Shown: positions 1-11,363, counted from the stretch's first letter. The stretch: 64,000 nt of DNA from Archangium sp. (GCA_030695565.1 JAUYRZ010000063.1:1-64000); one strand, 5' to 3'. Notes: generated by a model from the letters alone, not told the origin. Numbers and translations: made by a program.

Positions 1-2331
1 AATGCGATCGGCCGCGTCGAACAGGTTCTGCGCGCGGCGGTTCCGCTCGTCGACCAGCACCTGCTTGCGACGCCCGAAGGCCTCCAGCAGCTCTTCACGG
101 CGAGTGGTCAGCTCGGCGGCGAACTCATCGAAGTCCGAGAACCGGCCCTCCATCTCCTCGAGCTGCAAGGTGAGCTTGGTGAGCTGCTCGTCACACTTCT
201 CCGGGCTGTCCACCAGCGACAAGGCGCTGTCGATGCTCTGCGCGAACAGCTTGAACTGGCTGGCGAACTCGCCACGTTTCTCAGAGCCGGTGAGCTCCTT
301 CTTCTTGGCCTGCACCGTGGCGCGCGCGCGGTTCAGCTTCGAGAACACCTCGGAGATGTCTTCGAGGATCTTCGCCTTCTGCGTGGGATCGCCCGCATTG
401 AGACCACCCACCACTTCGCCCAGCAACGAGAGACCCGCGCTCAGCCGCTCCACTTCGGTGACCAGGGGCGCGAGCTCGACGGTCTTGGCGACCTTGTCGG
501 TCTGCACCGCCACGCTCTGAACACCCGCGTGCAGCGGCTCGAAGGCCTTCGGAGTGAGCAGGAACTCGACGCACCGCTTCGAGACGTCCTCGAAGGCCTG
601 GCGCACTTCGTTTTCCATCGCCTCGATCTTCGGCAGCTCGATGTACCGAACCTCGCGCACCGTGATCAGGTGACCGAGCTGTTTGCGCAGCTCGGCCAGC
701 GTGTCCATGAATGCGTCGGTGGTGGAGAGGTCGTCGGTGGTGACCTTCGAGAGCAGCGTCTGCTGCGTCGTGGTGGCCTGACCGAGCGCTTCGGCCGCGC
801 GGCGCTGCATCGCCAGCACCTTCTCGAACTCATCGACGATCAGCTCGGCGTTCTTCTTGAGCTCACCGATGATCGGCAGCAGCGCGACTTCGGCGTGACC
901 CAACCAGTGAAACTGGTCGCTCACCCGCGTGCAGGCCGAGATCAGCGCTTCATAGCTGCGGCGGGTCACCTGCTGCGCTTCGGCCAGCCGCTGCAGCGTG
1001 AGCACCTCTGAGATCCCGCGCACCAGCTCGGCGTTCCCCAACTTTCCCAGCGCACCTTGAGGTGTCGGCGCGTTCGCCGCGAACTCGGCCGAGACGAACG
1101 GCGTCTGCCAGACCTGCACGGGATGAACGCGCGTGGGCTCGTCGGAGGCAGTGCGAATGACCACCATCTGCCCATCGGGAAAAATCGAATACCCATGGCA
1201 GGTGATGGGCGCTGCGATCTCCTTGCGCACCTGGTTGTACGGAAAGAGCACGTACTTGCCCTGGGCACGCTCGAAGAAGACGTAGAGCACGTCTTCGCCG
1301 TTGGGGCTGACCACCTTGCGCTGGAAGACCAGGCCACCGACGTCGGCCTCGAAGACCTTCGCTTCGCCCGTCTGCAGCACGAAGCCGCCGGGGAAGATGA
1401 TGCCCTGCTCTTCGGGCAACGAGACGCACGACTGACCAATCGCGTCAGCGCGGGTGACCTGGCGGGTGCGGGTGTTGAAGACGAGGTAGCGGTACGCGTC
1501 CTCGCGGAACGGCAAGACCTTCAAGAGGATCAAGGCGCCGATGCGCACGAACCAGAACTCGGCGTCATCGAGCGACTGGATCGCCTCGTGAACGGGCTCG
1601 GCGTAGATGCCCTGCCCCGTCTCGGTGTTGTTCTCGATCTTGATGGTGAGATCGCCACCCACCGTCTCGATGAACAGCTCATCGAGGATGTTCACGTGCG
1701 GGTGCCGGCCCAGCACAAAGTTCTCGCGCGTGGCCCGGGTGTATTCGAAGTCGTGCGTGGGCGGGATCACCACGTCGGCGTCGCCGCGGTTGTCGAGGTA
1801 GGTCAGCCGCCCCGAGGTATCGACCCCGAAGCGCAGCACCTTCACGTCGCGCAGCGTGTGGCCCGTCTTGAACGTGGCCAGCAACCGCGCCTCGTTCTTC
1901 TCGAGGTGGTTGAGCCGCGCGTCTTTGTAGAAACGGAAGAGCTCTTCGAAGTCCTTCACGAAGCCGCGCTCTTCCAGGAAGCCGTGGCCCTCGCTGCGGG
2001 GCAGCTCGCCGAAGTCGAAGGTGCCGTCGGCCCCGCGCGCGAACTTGTGCAAGGAGAACGCGTCCTTCACCGAGCGATCCTGCTTGAGCCCCATGAACAC
2101 GTTGAACCCGAGGAGCAGGTGCTGCCCCACCGGCACGATGTCGCGCGGCACGCAGTTGTGCTCGGTGCGCACCCGCTCAGTGGCGAGCACGGCGAGCTCC
2201 TGCCCGCCGAACTCATTGCGGCGCCGCGTGTTGAGCGCGTTGGTGCGCTCGCCCAAAGACTTGGCGGTCGTCAGGAGGCGGCCACGAATGACCTCGTAGC
2301 TGCCCCCCGCCATCGAGGTTGAATCGGCCAC
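1..2331 (-). CDS. DUF3686 'DNA repair ATPase' (partial, N-terminal part)
   Basis: Reading frame open from a GTG at 2331 (directly after the flotillin stop; alternative ATG at 2313) to the left edge, 777 codons. The protein begins VADSTSMAGGSYEVIRGRL and carries conserved stretches of the DUF3686 family, such as ERVRTEHNCVPRDIV, LGRHPHVNILDELFIETVG, FPYNQVRKEI and HPVQVWQTPF. Those motifs are recalled from the family annotated as 'DNA repair ATPase'; full members are about twice this long and end in an AAA-type ATPase module, which would lie outside the window. Residues from about 600 on look like a long charged coiled coil. It is the last gene of a yqiJ-yqiK-like-ATPase set on one strand, so a membrane-linked role is plausible. 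The DNA-repair label is an inherited family name, not shown here. Confidence 0.82.
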   Translation of the reverse strand, partial: MADSTSMAGGSYEVIRGRLLTTAKSLGERTNALNTRRRNEFGGQELAVLATERVRTEHNCVPRDIVPVGQHLLLGFNVFMGLKQDRSVKDAFSLHKFARGADGTFDFGELPRSEGHGFLEERGFVKDFEELFRFYKDARLNHLEKNEARLLATFKTGHTLRDVKVLRFGVDTSGRLTYLDNRGDADVVIPPTHDFEYTRATRENFVLGRHPHVNILDELFIETVGGDLTIKIENNTETGQGIYAEPVHEAIQSLDDAEFWFVRIGALILLKVLPFREDAYRYLVFNTRTRQVTRADAIGQSCVSLPEEQGIIFPGGFVLQTGEAKVFEADVGGLVFQRKVVSPNGEDVLYVFFERAQGKYVLFPYNQVRKEIAAPITCHGYSIFPDGQMVVIRTASDEPTRVHPVQVWQTPFVSAEFAANAPTPQGALGKLGNAELVRGISEVLTLQRLAEAQQVTRRSYEALISACTRVSDQFHWLGHAEVALLPIIGELKKNAELIVDEFEKVLAMQRRAAEALGQATTTQQTLLSKVTTDDLSTTDAFMDTLAELRKQLGHLITVREVRYIELPKIEAMENEVRQAFEDVSKRCVEFLLTPKAFEPLHAGVQSVAVQTDKVAKTVELAPLVTEVERLSAGLSLLGEVVGGLNAGDPTQKAKILEDISEVFSKLNRARATVQAKKKELTGSEKRGEFASQFKLFAQSIDSALSLVDSPEKCDEQLTKLTLQLEEMEGRFSDFDEFAAELTTRREELLEAFGRRKQVLVDERNRRAQNLFDAADRI

Positions 2332-4431
2332 TTACTTCTTCTCTTTGCCGGCGAACTTCGCGAGCAGCGCAGCAGCCGCCAGGTTCTGAGCGTCAGCGGT
2401 GATGCCAGGCTTCGAGAGCACGTCCTTGATGTCTTGCGGCAGCTCGCGCTCGCCCGTGAGGTACGGCTTGAGCAGGGTCTTCATGGTGTCGGTGCTGGTC
2501 GCCGTCGCTTCCACGCTGTGCGAGAGCGTGACCGCCTTGACGAACTGGTCGAAGAACTGACCGTCGCCGCCCACGATGTTGATCTTCGCGTTGGCGAGCG
2601 CCGCAGACATGGTCTGCGCCTGGCTGGCCGCGATGTCCTTGCGCACGTGCAGCGTCTCGAGCTCGATCTGCTTGTCCTTCTCGAGGCGCAGGCGGAACTC
2701 TTCGTGGTCCTTGGTCGCGCCCTGGAGCTGAGCCATCGACTTGGCCTTCTCCGAGAGCCCCTTCGCTTCGGCGAGCAGCTTCTCCTGAATGCCGAGCGCT
2801 TCGGCCATCACCTTCGAGCGGGTCGCCTCGCCATCGGCAGCGCCCTGCTTCTGCGTGGCTTCGGCCTGCGCCTCGAGCACCTTGGCGGCAGACAGACCCT
2901 TCTGCAGATCGCCTTCGGCTTCGGCCAGCATCTTCTGGCGCAGCACGTTGGCGGTGGCCTGCCCCTGCTTCTCGGTCGCGATGGCATCCGCTTCACGCAC
3001 GCGGGCCTGGGCGAGACCCTGCTTCTCCTGCGCCAGCGCGGTCGCTTCGAGTACGCGCGCCTGGGCCAGACCTTCTGCCGCCGCCTCGGCTTGCGTGCCT
3101 TCCGCCATGCGGATCTTCGCGCGCGCTTCCTTGTCGGCCGTCTCGAGCTGCGCGTCGGCGACGATCAGCCGCTGACGGGCTTCGTGCTTGGCGACTTCTT
3201 CGGAGGCCTCGGCCGCCTTGATGCGCTCGATCGACAGCCCCTGCGCCAGCGCCTCGGCGTCGATGATCGCGGCGTCCTTCTTGCGCTGCGACTCGGCCAC
3301 CATGCGCAGCTGCTTGATGCTCTCTTCTTCGGTGGCGACCTTCTTGTCGACCGCGATGCGGGTCGAGATGACGTCGGCGATCGCCTTGCGCTCGATCTCC
3401 AGCGCCTTCTCCTTGCTGATGCGCATCAGCTCGACTTCGCGCTCACGCGAGATGGCCTCGAGCGCACGATCTTTCGCCACGCGCTCGGTCTCGATGCCCA
3501 CCACGCGCTCGCGGTTCTTCTCGGCGACCTGCACCTGGCGCTGCTTGTTCTGCTCGTTGATCTGCAGCTCTTCTTCCGAGCGAACGCGTGAAAGCTCGGC
3601 CTTGAGGTGCTCTTCCTGCTGCACGCGCTGGGTCTCGGCCTGCTCACGCGCCTGGATGGTGTCGATCTCCCGCTTCTGCTTGGCGGCGGCTTCCGCGCGC
3701 TGACGCTCGAGCGCGAAGACGGCTTCGTCGGCCTCGACGTTCTGCTTGGTCATCTTCTTCCGCTCGTCCTGACGGAAGTCGTTGGTGAGCACGTTCTGAA
3801 TGGTGGTCAGCTCGGTGATCTTCCGGATGCCCTGGGCATCGAGGATGTTCTCGCGATCGAGCATCTCGATGGGCGTCTGCTCGAGGAAGTCGATGGCGAC
3901 GTCTTCCAGCATGTAGCCGTTCAAGTCCTTGCCGACGACCGAGACGATCTGGTCCTTGAAGACTTCGCGCTCCTTGTAGAGATCTTCGAAGTTGAGCCGC
4001 TTGCCGACGGTCTTGAGACCTTCGGAGAACTTGGCCTCGAACAACTCCTGCAGCGTGGCGAGGTCAGAGGCGCGCACGCAGCCGACGGCGCCGGCCACCT
4101 TGAGCACGTCTTCGACGGTCTTGTTCACGCGCACGAAGAAGCTGACCTTGATGTCCGCGCGGATGTTGTCGGCGCAGATGAGGCCCTGCTTGCCGTGCCG
4201 GTGGATCTCGATGGTCTTCAGCGAGATGTCCATCACCTCGGAGCGGTTGATGATGGGGATCACCACGGCGCCGGTGAACGACACCTTGGGCTCGGCCTTC
4301 ATGGTGTTGACGATCAACACCTGGCCTTGCGCCACCTGCTTGTAGAAACGCGCCAGCACGAAGCCGATGGCGAGGAGCAGCAGGAGGGCAATGGCGATGC
4401 TGGTACCAATCGCGATGAGTGTGGATTCCAT
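2332..4431 (-). CDS. yqiK: Flotillin-like SPFH/band-7 protein (YqiK type)
   Basis: A 699-residue protein with one N-terminal membrane helix (about residues 5-28, rich in L/I/A), then an SPFH/band-7 domain (about 30-220). A very long Ala/Glu/Lys/Gln coiled coil follows (about 220-600), with repeated KQGLAQARVLEA-like heptads, and then a flotillin-type C-terminus. Flotillins form large membrane-bound oligomeric rings that organise membrane microdomains. This one is longer than E. coli YqiK (about 550), mostly because of the coiled coil. It follows the yqiJ-like gene after 47 bp and its TAA abuts the GTG of the DUF3686 ATPase, so the three are probably cotranscribed. The repeated coiled coil makes many overlapping spurious frames on the other strand. 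Start ATG at 4431; no strong ribosome site is visible. Confidence 0.9.
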   Translation of the reverse strand: MESTLIAIGTSIAIALLLLLAIGFVLARFYKQVAQGQVLIVNTMKAEPKVSFTGAVVIPIINRSEVMDISLKTIEIHRHGKQGLICADNIRADIKVSFFVRVNKTVEDVLKVAGAVGCVRASDLATLQELFEAKFSEGLKTVGKRLNFEDLYKEREVFKDQIVSVVGKDLNGYMLEDVAIDFLEQTPIEMLDRENILDAQGIRKITELTTIQNVLTNDFRQDERKKMTKQNVEADEAVFALERQRAEAAAKQKREIDTIQAREQAETQRVQQEEHLKAELSRVRSEEELQINEQNKQRQVQVAEKNRERVVGIETERVAKDRALEAISREREVELMRISKEKALEIERKAIADVISTRIAVDKKVATEEESIKQLRMVAESQRKKDAAIIDAEALAQGLSIERIKAAEASEEVAKHEARQRLIVADAQLETADKEARAKIRMAEGTQAEAAAEGLAQARVLEATALAQEKQGLAQARVREADAIATEKQGQATANVLRQKMLAEAEGDLQKGLSAAKVLEAQAEATQKQGAADGEATRSKVMAEALGIQEKLLAEAKGLSEKAKSMAQLQGATKDHEEFRLRLEKDKQIELETLHVRKDIAASQAQTMSAALANAKINIVGGDGQFFDQFVKAVTLSHSVEATATSTDTMKTLLKPYLTGERELPQDIKDVLSKPGITADAQNLAAAALLAKFAGKEKK

Positions 4432-4478
4432 GTGTGCGTGCGATCCCTTGTGGGTGTGAAATTCGTGAGAGCGACGGC

Positions 4479-5264
4479 TCAGCGCCGTCGGACCCGACCA
4501 GAGATGATCTGCGCCGCCCGGGCCGGGTCGTTCAGCGCTTCGATTTCTTGAGGCATGAGCCAGTCGACAGGCTCGATCTCGTAGGTGTCTCTGGAACTGT
4601 CGAAGTCGACCAGGATCGCCCGGTCGCCCTTCTTCAAGGTGTTCGTCTTCGGGCAGATCACGTGCACGTTGAGGCCCGCCGCACCGTCGTCGACTTGAGC
4701 GGTGCCGAAGCTGCCATCGACCCGGCCCGAGGTGATGGTGCAGATCTGCCCGAGCGAGTCACGGCGACGCGCGGGCTTGCTCTGATCGAGCGCCTTGCCC
4801 AACGGCCGCAGCAACACCGCTGCGCCAAGCAGGCCGCCCACCAGCGAGATCAGCAGGAGCGCAGACTGAAAGAGGATGTTCGCCGGCTCGAGGATCAGCG
4901 TGGTCAGGGTGCTCACCGTCCACGCGACGAGCGCGATGACGCTCAAGGTAATGGTGATGGGCACCTTGCCCAGACCCAGCGTGCCCAGCAGCCCCGCTTC
5001 GGCCACATCACCGAGGTCAGCGTCGTGGTCACCGGCGACCGCCTCGACCGTGCCCTTGAGCGCACCCGCGACCGCTTCGCCTGCACCCTTGATGGCGCCG
5101 CTGGTGGCGTCCCCGACGGCCTTCACGCCGCCGGCCATCGCATCACCACCATCGAAGGCGGCGCCCGTCACGAGCGCGAAGATCCAATACCCCACCACGA
5201 CACCCAAGAGCACGGTGAGGGGCACCGTGGGGAAGCTCGTGATGGCCTGAAGGAACGGGTCCAT
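4479..5264 (-). CDS. yqiJ: YqiJ-like membrane protein with C-terminal OB fold
   Basis: A 261-residue protein. An N-terminal membrane segment (VPLTVLLGVVVGYWIFAL, about 14-32) is followed by an Ala/Gly-rich stretch (about 40-85) and two more hydrophobic helices (about 95-150). A C-terminal beta-rich OB-like domain (about 165-245) contains LGQICTITSGRVDGSFGTA. This is the architecture of YqiJ/NfeD-like partners of flotillins. In E. coli yqiJ sits next to yqiK, and here it is immediately upstream of the flotillin gene. E. coli YqiJ is about 210 residues; the extra length is mainly the Gly/Ala-rich insert. Inferred role: inner-membrane partner that anchors or regulates the flotillin assembly. Its 5' neighbour region (5265-5451) holds no gene and no promoter I can support. 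Confidence 0.8.
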   Translation of the reverse strand: MDPFLQAITSFPTVPLTVLLGVVVGYWIFALVTGAAFDGGDAMAGGVKAVGDATSGAIKGAGEAVAGALKGTVEAVAGDHDADLGDVAEAGLLGTLGLGKVPITITLSVIALVAWTVSTLTTLILEPANILFQSALLLISLVGGLLGAAVLLRPLGKALDQSKPARRRDSLGQICTITSGRVDGSFGTAQVDDGAAGLNVHVICPKTNTLKKGDRAILVDFDSSRDTYEIEPVDWLMPQEIEALNDPARAAQIISGRVRRR

Positions 5265-5451
5265 GAAGTGGGCGGACTGGACCAGTCACCGGGTCAAAAC
5301 TCAACCTGATCCGGCTCGAATTTCCGCGCGAAAGTTCCGCATTTTCTCGACGGAGCGCGACAGCCTTGAGGCGTTTCGGCGCTCGGCTGAAGCCCACTGT
5401 CCATCTTGCCAGGTCGCTCCGCCTCGGCGCATCTACGGCTCCGCTCGAGAC

Positions 5452-6009
5452 CTACTGAGCGTCGTCGCGGCTCAAGGAAACGCTCAGGTGATTGCCTTCA
5501 CGGTGCACCTGCACCTCCCAGGGCCGGCAACACACCGGGCAATCTTCGATGTAGTGCGCGTCTTCGGCCTCTTCCGGGGCCACGCTCACCATCACCGGCT
5601 CTCCGCAGTACGGGCACCGCGCTTCGTGATCGAAGCTCTCACCTGCGGTCAGCGAACCGTTCTCGGGCCACAGCGGCCGGGCCTCGTCACTCCACGGCCC
5701 CTGCGCGTGTTCGAGGCTGGTGACCAAACGTTCGCGCAGCCCGTCGACGTCGATGCCGTCGAAGGCGTCACCGACTTCCCCGAGGCGCTCCAGCGCGCGC
5801 AGCAGGAGCCGGTTCGCGCCGAGCTCCTTGCCTCGCGTGTGGTGATGAATCGCCGCCGACCAGAGCACCAGCACCTGCAGCACCCGTTTTTCCGAGCCAC
5901 GGGTCTGCCGCCAGCCCGACTCCCACGCCTCGTGGGCGGCGAAGAACGAGCCTGCTTCGAAGCGCTTGCGGCCCTCGTCGAGCGAGGCAGTAAAGGTCGG
6001 TGAGGCCAT
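5452..6009 (-). CDS. DUF309 domain fused to Cys-rich CPXCG zinc-finger domain
   Basis: A 185-residue protein. Residues about 5-95 match the DUF309 pattern (RFEAGSFFAAHEAWE, then LQVLVLWSAAIHHHTRGK), a small helical domain of unknown function. Residues about 130-175 are a CPXCG-type domain: CPYCGEPVMVSV followed about 25 residues later by CPVCCRPWEVQV, giving two CPxC pairs suited to bind zinc. CPXCG proteins are normally stand-alone proteins of about 60 residues, so the fusion is unusual. The start is the ATG at 6009, which gives a clean DUF309 N-terminus, although no good ribosome site precedes it. It lies 31 bp downstream of the BKACE-type gene on the same strand and could share its transcript. 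Function unknown; a structural or regulatory Zn protein is only a guess. Confidence 0.8.
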   Translation of the reverse strand: MASPTFTASLDEGRKRFEAGSFFAAHEAWESGWRQTRGSEKRVLQVLVLWSAAIHHHTRGKELGANRLLLRALERLGEVGDAFDGIDVDGLRERLVTSLEHAQGPWSDEARPLWPENGSLTAGESFDHEARCPYCGEPVMVSVAPEEAEDAHYIEDCPVCCRPWEVQVHREGNHLSVSLSRDDAQ

Positions 6010-6040
6010 GGCGGAGGGATAACGCGGTCAATCCCCAGAA

Positions 6041-6913
6041 TCAGCGCGCTCGCAGCCCCAGGATCTGCCGGGCCTCGTCGGGCGTGGCCACCACCCGGCC
6101 CGACTCCACCGCGATCTTCGCCATCGCCTCGATCAGCTGGCCGTTGCTCGAGGCCTTCGTTCCGTCGGGCAAGTAGAAGGTGTCTTCGAGGCCCGTGCGC
6201 AGGTCGCCGCCCAGCTCGGCGCAGCGGCGGTGCAGCGACCAGACCTCCTGACGGCCGATGCCGATCACCTGCCAGTGCGTGCCCGGCAACATCTCTTCGA
6301 GCAGCAACGGCAGCCACTGCGGTTTGTTGGGCATGCCCGACTCGACGCCCATCACCAGCGAGACGTGCGGCGGGTTGGGCACCATTCCTCGTTTGGCGAA
6401 CATCGTCACGCTGCGCAGGATGCCGGTGTCGAAGCACTCGCACTCGGGGACGATGCCGTTCGCCTTCATCACCTGGGCGAAGGCTTCGATCTTCGAGACC
6501 TGGTTGTCGAACAGCAGCGGCGACCAGGCCCACTCGTTGTTCGACCTCAGCTTCAGGTAGTTGAGCGAGCCCGCGTTGAGCGCGGCCATCTCGGGCTTCA
6601 CCGCCTCGAGACAGGCCACCGGCGCGCTGATGTCGTCGCCCATCACGCCCGTGGAGAGGTTCAAGAGAATGTCAGGCACCTCGGCACGAATGGCGTCACA
6701 GATGTCGCTGGCGACCTTCGGATCCCACGAGGGCATGCGGCCGTTGCCCGGCTCCTGATCGCGGAAGTGCACGTGCACGATGGAGGCGCCGGCATCACGC
6801 GCGCGCCGCGCCTCTTTCGCCATCTGCTCCGGAGTGACCGGAACGTGGTGCTGCTCGGGATCGGTCAAGACACCGGTCAACGCACAGGTGATGACTGCCT
6901 TCTTCGTGGCCAT
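6041..6913 (-). CDS. BKACE-family beta-keto acid cleavage enzyme (DUF849)
   Basis: A 290-residue TIM-barrel protein of the DUF849/BKACE family, whose founding member is 3-keto-5-aminohexanoate cleavage enzyme (Kce). Visible motifs are TCALTG at the N-terminus and VHVHFRD (about residue 45), whose two His residues are the expected zinc ligands. NLSTG, LNAGSLNY and the late GLEDTFYLPDG segment also match. The family condenses a beta-keto acid with acetyl-CoA to give acetoacetate and a CoA ester; the exact substrate cannot be read from sequence. Start: ATG 6913, chosen over the in-frame upstream ATG at 6955 because GGAGG lies 8 bases before it and the family N-terminus begins there. It is divergent from rarA, and the 68-bp space between the two starts should hold both promoters. 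Confidence 0.88.
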   Translation of the reverse strand: MATKKAVITCALTGVLTDPEQHHVPVTPEQMAKEARRARDAGASIVHVHFRDQEPGNGRMPSWDPKVASDICDAIRAEVPDILLNLSTGVMGDDISAPVACLEAVKPEMAALNAGSLNYLKLRSNNEWAWSPLLFDNQVSKIEAFAQVMKANGIVPECECFDTGILRSVTMFAKRGMVPNPPHVSLVMGVESGMPNKPQWLPLLLEEMLPGTHWQVIGIGRQEVWSLHRRCAELGGDLRTGLEDTFYLPDGTKASSNGQLIEAMAKIAVESGRVVATPDEARQILGLRAR

Positions 6914-6981
6914 GGGTGACGCCTCCGGTGGGGACGATATTGATTCCTGAGTCAACGCGCACGCCTGTTAGAGAACTGGTG

Positions 6982-8307
6982 ATGGATCTGTTCGATCGTG
7001 CCGCCAGCGTCGAGGCCGAGGCCCGGGCGCCGCTCGCCGAGCGCATGCGGCCCCGCACGCTGGAGGAGTACGTCGGGCAAGAGCACCTCACCGGCACGGG
7101 CCGACTGTTGCGCAAGGCGATCGAGCTCGATCAAGTGCCCTCGATGATCTTCTGGGGCCCCCCCGGAACCGGGAAGACCACGCTCGCACGCATCATCGCG
7201 AAGGCCACGGGCGCCCACTTCGAGGCGGTCTCCGCGGTGCTCAGCGGCGTGAAGGATCTGCGCGAGGCGGTGGCTGCAGCGGAAGAGCGGTGGAAGATGA
7301 ACCGCAAGCGCAGCATCTTGTTCGTCGACGAGATTCACCGCTTCAACAAGGCCCAACAAGACGCCCTGCTGCCGCACGTCGAGAAGGGCACCCTCACCCT
7401 GCTCGGCGCGACGACGGAGAACCCTTCGTTCGAGGTGAACGCGGCGCTGCTCTCCCGCATGCGCGTGCTCACCTTGCGCGGGCTCGAAGAAGACGAGCTG
7501 CGTGATCTGCTCAGGCGCGCGGTGGCCGACCCGCGGGGGCTCGATGGCAAGGTGACCATCGATGACGACGCGTTGTCGTTTCTGGCGATGATCGCCTCGG
7601 GTGACGCGCGCAAGGCACTCACCGCGCTCGAGGTCGCAGCGAAGTACGGCGGCACCCACGTCGATCGCCACGGCGCGGAAGAGGCGGTGCAGCAGCGCAC
7701 CCTGCTCTACGACAAGGGCGGCGAGGAGCACTACAACGTCATCTCCGCTTTCATCAAATCGATGCGCGGGTCAGACCCCGATGGTGCGGTGTACTGGCTC
7801 GCCCGAATGATCGAGGCCGGGGAAGACCCCCGGTTCATCGTGCGGCGCATGGTGATCTTCGCGAGCGAAGACGTGGGCAACGCCGACCCTCAGGCGCTCG
7901 GGGTGGCCACCAGCGCGCTTCAAGCCGTCGAGTTGATGGGTTTCCCCGAAGGCACGTTGCCGCTCACGCAGGCCGTCACGTACCTCGCGATGGCCCCCAA
8001 ATCGAACACCGCGCTGACCACCTATGCGAAGGCGCGCGAGGCGATTCAGAAGCACGGGCCCTTGCCGGTGCCGATGCACCTGCGAAACGCACCGACGAAG
8101 TTGATGAAGTCACTCGGCTACGGCGGCGGGTATCAGTACCCGCACGACTTCGAGGGCCACTTCGTGGTCGAGAGCTACCTGCCGGAAGGCCTGCGCAACG
8201 AGAAGTTCTACGAGCCCAGCACCAACGGCTTCGAAGAGCGTCACCGCAAACGCATCGACGACATCCGGGCCCAACGAGCGCCCAAAGAACCGGGCGAAGA
8301 CGGCTAA
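6982..8307 (+). CDS. rarA: Replication-associated recombination protein A (RarA/MgsA)
   Basis: A 441-residue AAA+ ATPase, close to the usual 440-450. It has [14 protein letters not shown] near the N-terminus, Walker [10 protein letters not shown] at about residues 58-66, Walker B/DExH-like [15 protein letters not shown], sensor-1 [12 protein letters not shown], and the C-terminal oligomerisation and substrate domains ([31 protein letters not shown]). RarA acts at stalled replication forks, opening DNA ends and interacting with SSB. Start: ATG 6982 (MDLFDR). Upstream in-frame codons only extend into the divergent promoter region and are not family-like. It converges with the sigma54 activator gene, with only 18 bp between the two stop codons and no obvious hairpin there. 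Confidence 0.95.
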   Translation: MDLFDRAASVEAEARAPLAERMRPRTLEEYVGQEHLTGTGRLLRKAIELDQVPSMIFWGPPGTGKTTLARIIAKATGAHFEAVSAVLSGVKDLREAVAAAEERWKMNRKRSILFVDEIHRFNKAQQDALLPHVEKGTLTLLGATTENPSFEVNAALLSRMRVLTLRGLEEDELRDLLRRAVADPRGLDGKVTIDDDALSFLAMIASGDARKALTALEVAAKYGGTHVDRHGAEEAVQQRTLLYDKGGEEHYNVISAFIKSMRGSDPDGAVYWLARMIEAGEDPRFIVRRMVIFASEDVGNADPQALGVATSALQAVELMGFPEGTLPLTQAVTYLAMAPKSNTALTTYAKAREAIQKHGPLPVPMHLRNAPTKLMKSLGYGGGYQYPHDFEGHFVVESYLPEGLRNEKFYEPSTNGFEERHRKRIDDIRAQRAPKEPGEDG

Positions 8308-8325
8308 CGAAACGGGCGCTGAGAC

Positions 8326-9794
<1,469 letters not shown>

Positions 9795-9798
<4 letters not shown>

Positions 9799-11363
9799 GG
9801 ATTTCCTCCCCCGTGCTGCACGGGAATCTGGACTTCGAAGACGCTGCCGACGTCGAGGGTCGACTTCACGTCGAAGTGCCCGCCGTGGTCTTCGACGATG
9901 CGATAGGCGATGGACAACCCCAGCCCCGTGCCTTCGCCCGGCGGCTTGGTGGTGAAGTGCGGCTCGAAGATGCGCGTCAGGTTCTCCTCGGGAATGCCCG
10001 AGCCCGTGTCGGTGACCCGGAAGAAGCTGGCGCCTTCTTTGGTCAGCCCTGTCTCCACCGTGAGCGTGCCTTCGAAGTCTTTGAACGCCTGCAGGCCGTT
10101 GTGCAGCAGGTTGAGCACCACCTGGCCCAGCTGCGAGGGGTCGCCGTAGACGTTGAGCGCGTTCGTGCTCATCTTCAGCTCGAGCTTCGCCCGCGGGTGC
10201 TTCTTGATCTGCGCGCGGAACAACACGGCCGCGTCTTCCACGCACTTGCTCAGGTCGAACGCGCGGCGATCCTCCACCTTCGAGCGGCGGCTGAACTTGA
10301 GCAGGCTCTCCACGATGCGCTTGCACCGCATCGCGCTCTCTTCGATCAGATCGAGGGCCTCGAGATCTTGCGGCGTGCGGCCCGCATCGCGCTTCATCAA
10401 CTGCGAGAAGGCGAGAATGCCGCCCAGCGGGTTGTTGATCTCGTGCGCCACGCCGCCCGCCAGGTTGCCGATGGCGATCATCTTCTCGCTCTCGATCATC
10501 CGCTTGGTGAGCGCGCGTTCATCGGTGACGTCGCGGTAGTGACACACTGCGATGGGCTCGTCGTCCATCGGGTAGACGTTCGCCACGTAGGTGCGCGGGC
10601 CGTGCGCGATCTCGAGGGTCTCCGGCGCCTTCAGCGTGGGGCTCACCGGGCAGCCGGGGCACAGGGTGTCGCGGTTGAAGAGGAACTCGTGGCACCTGAG
10701 CCCTTTGTTGAGCTCCAGCACGTCGCGCTTCGAGACCTTCGCCGAGGCCCGGTTCGCCCGCCGGATCACCAGGTCATCGGTGCTCACCACGACCAGCGGG
10801 TTGTCGATGGTGTCGAACGAGAGCTCCCACTCCCGCTTGGCCCGCGAGAGCATCAATGTGCGTTGCTGCACCCGCTGCTCGAGGTCGGCGTTGAGTTGGC
10901 GAAGGTCGGTGTTTTGCTGGTGGGTCAGCTCAGCCAGCCGCTGGTTGTCGGTGACCAGGTAATGCTGCTCGAAGGCGCTCTTCACCGTCAGCAGCAGCTG
11001 CGCGTCGTTCCACGGCTTACTGATGAAGCGGAACACCTCGGAGCGGTTGATCGCCTCTTCGATGGCCAGCTGGTCGGCCTGGCCGGTCAGCATGATGCGC
11101 TGCGCGTGCGGCATCAGGTCTTTGACCCGGGCCAGAAAGTCGACCCCGTTCATGCCCGGCATGCGGAAGTCGCTGATCACCACCCCGGGCTTGAAGCGGT
11201 CGAACAGCTTGAGCGCTGTCTCGGCGTCCGGGGCCGTCTCAATCTCCCACTCGCCGCGACGCAGCACCCGGCGGAGCGACCGAAGGATGTTCTCCTCGTC
11301 GTCCACCAGGAGCAGCTTCCCAGGCGTCGAATGCTCAGTGTTGAGGTTGGCTGCCGTGTCCAC
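9795..11363 (-). CDS. Hybrid sensor: receiver-PAS-histidine kinase
   Basis: A 522-residue soluble kinase with no membrane helices. An N-terminal receiver domain (about 15-130; Asp near 65 in [13 protein letters not shown] near the end) leads into a coiled coil (about 140-185). Next is a PAS domain (about 190-290), a HisKA dimerisation domain with [13 protein letters not shown] (His near 305), and a HATPase domain with [21 protein letters not shown] and [10 protein letters not shown]. The PAS domain contains [16 protein letters not shown], three cysteines in all with the preceding C, which suggests a metal- or redox-sensing site (inference). The start is GTG at 11363 with no clear ribosome site. 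It overlaps the downstream sigma54 activator by 4 bases, so that activator is the obvious output partner. Confidence 0.92.

Noticed and set aside
2434-3591. Long plus-strand frame opposite the flotillin gene
   Set aside because: It is the mirror of the Ala/Glu/Lys/Gln coiled coil; the peptide is His/Leu/Arg-rich with no domain, while the minus-strand frame is an evident flotillin.
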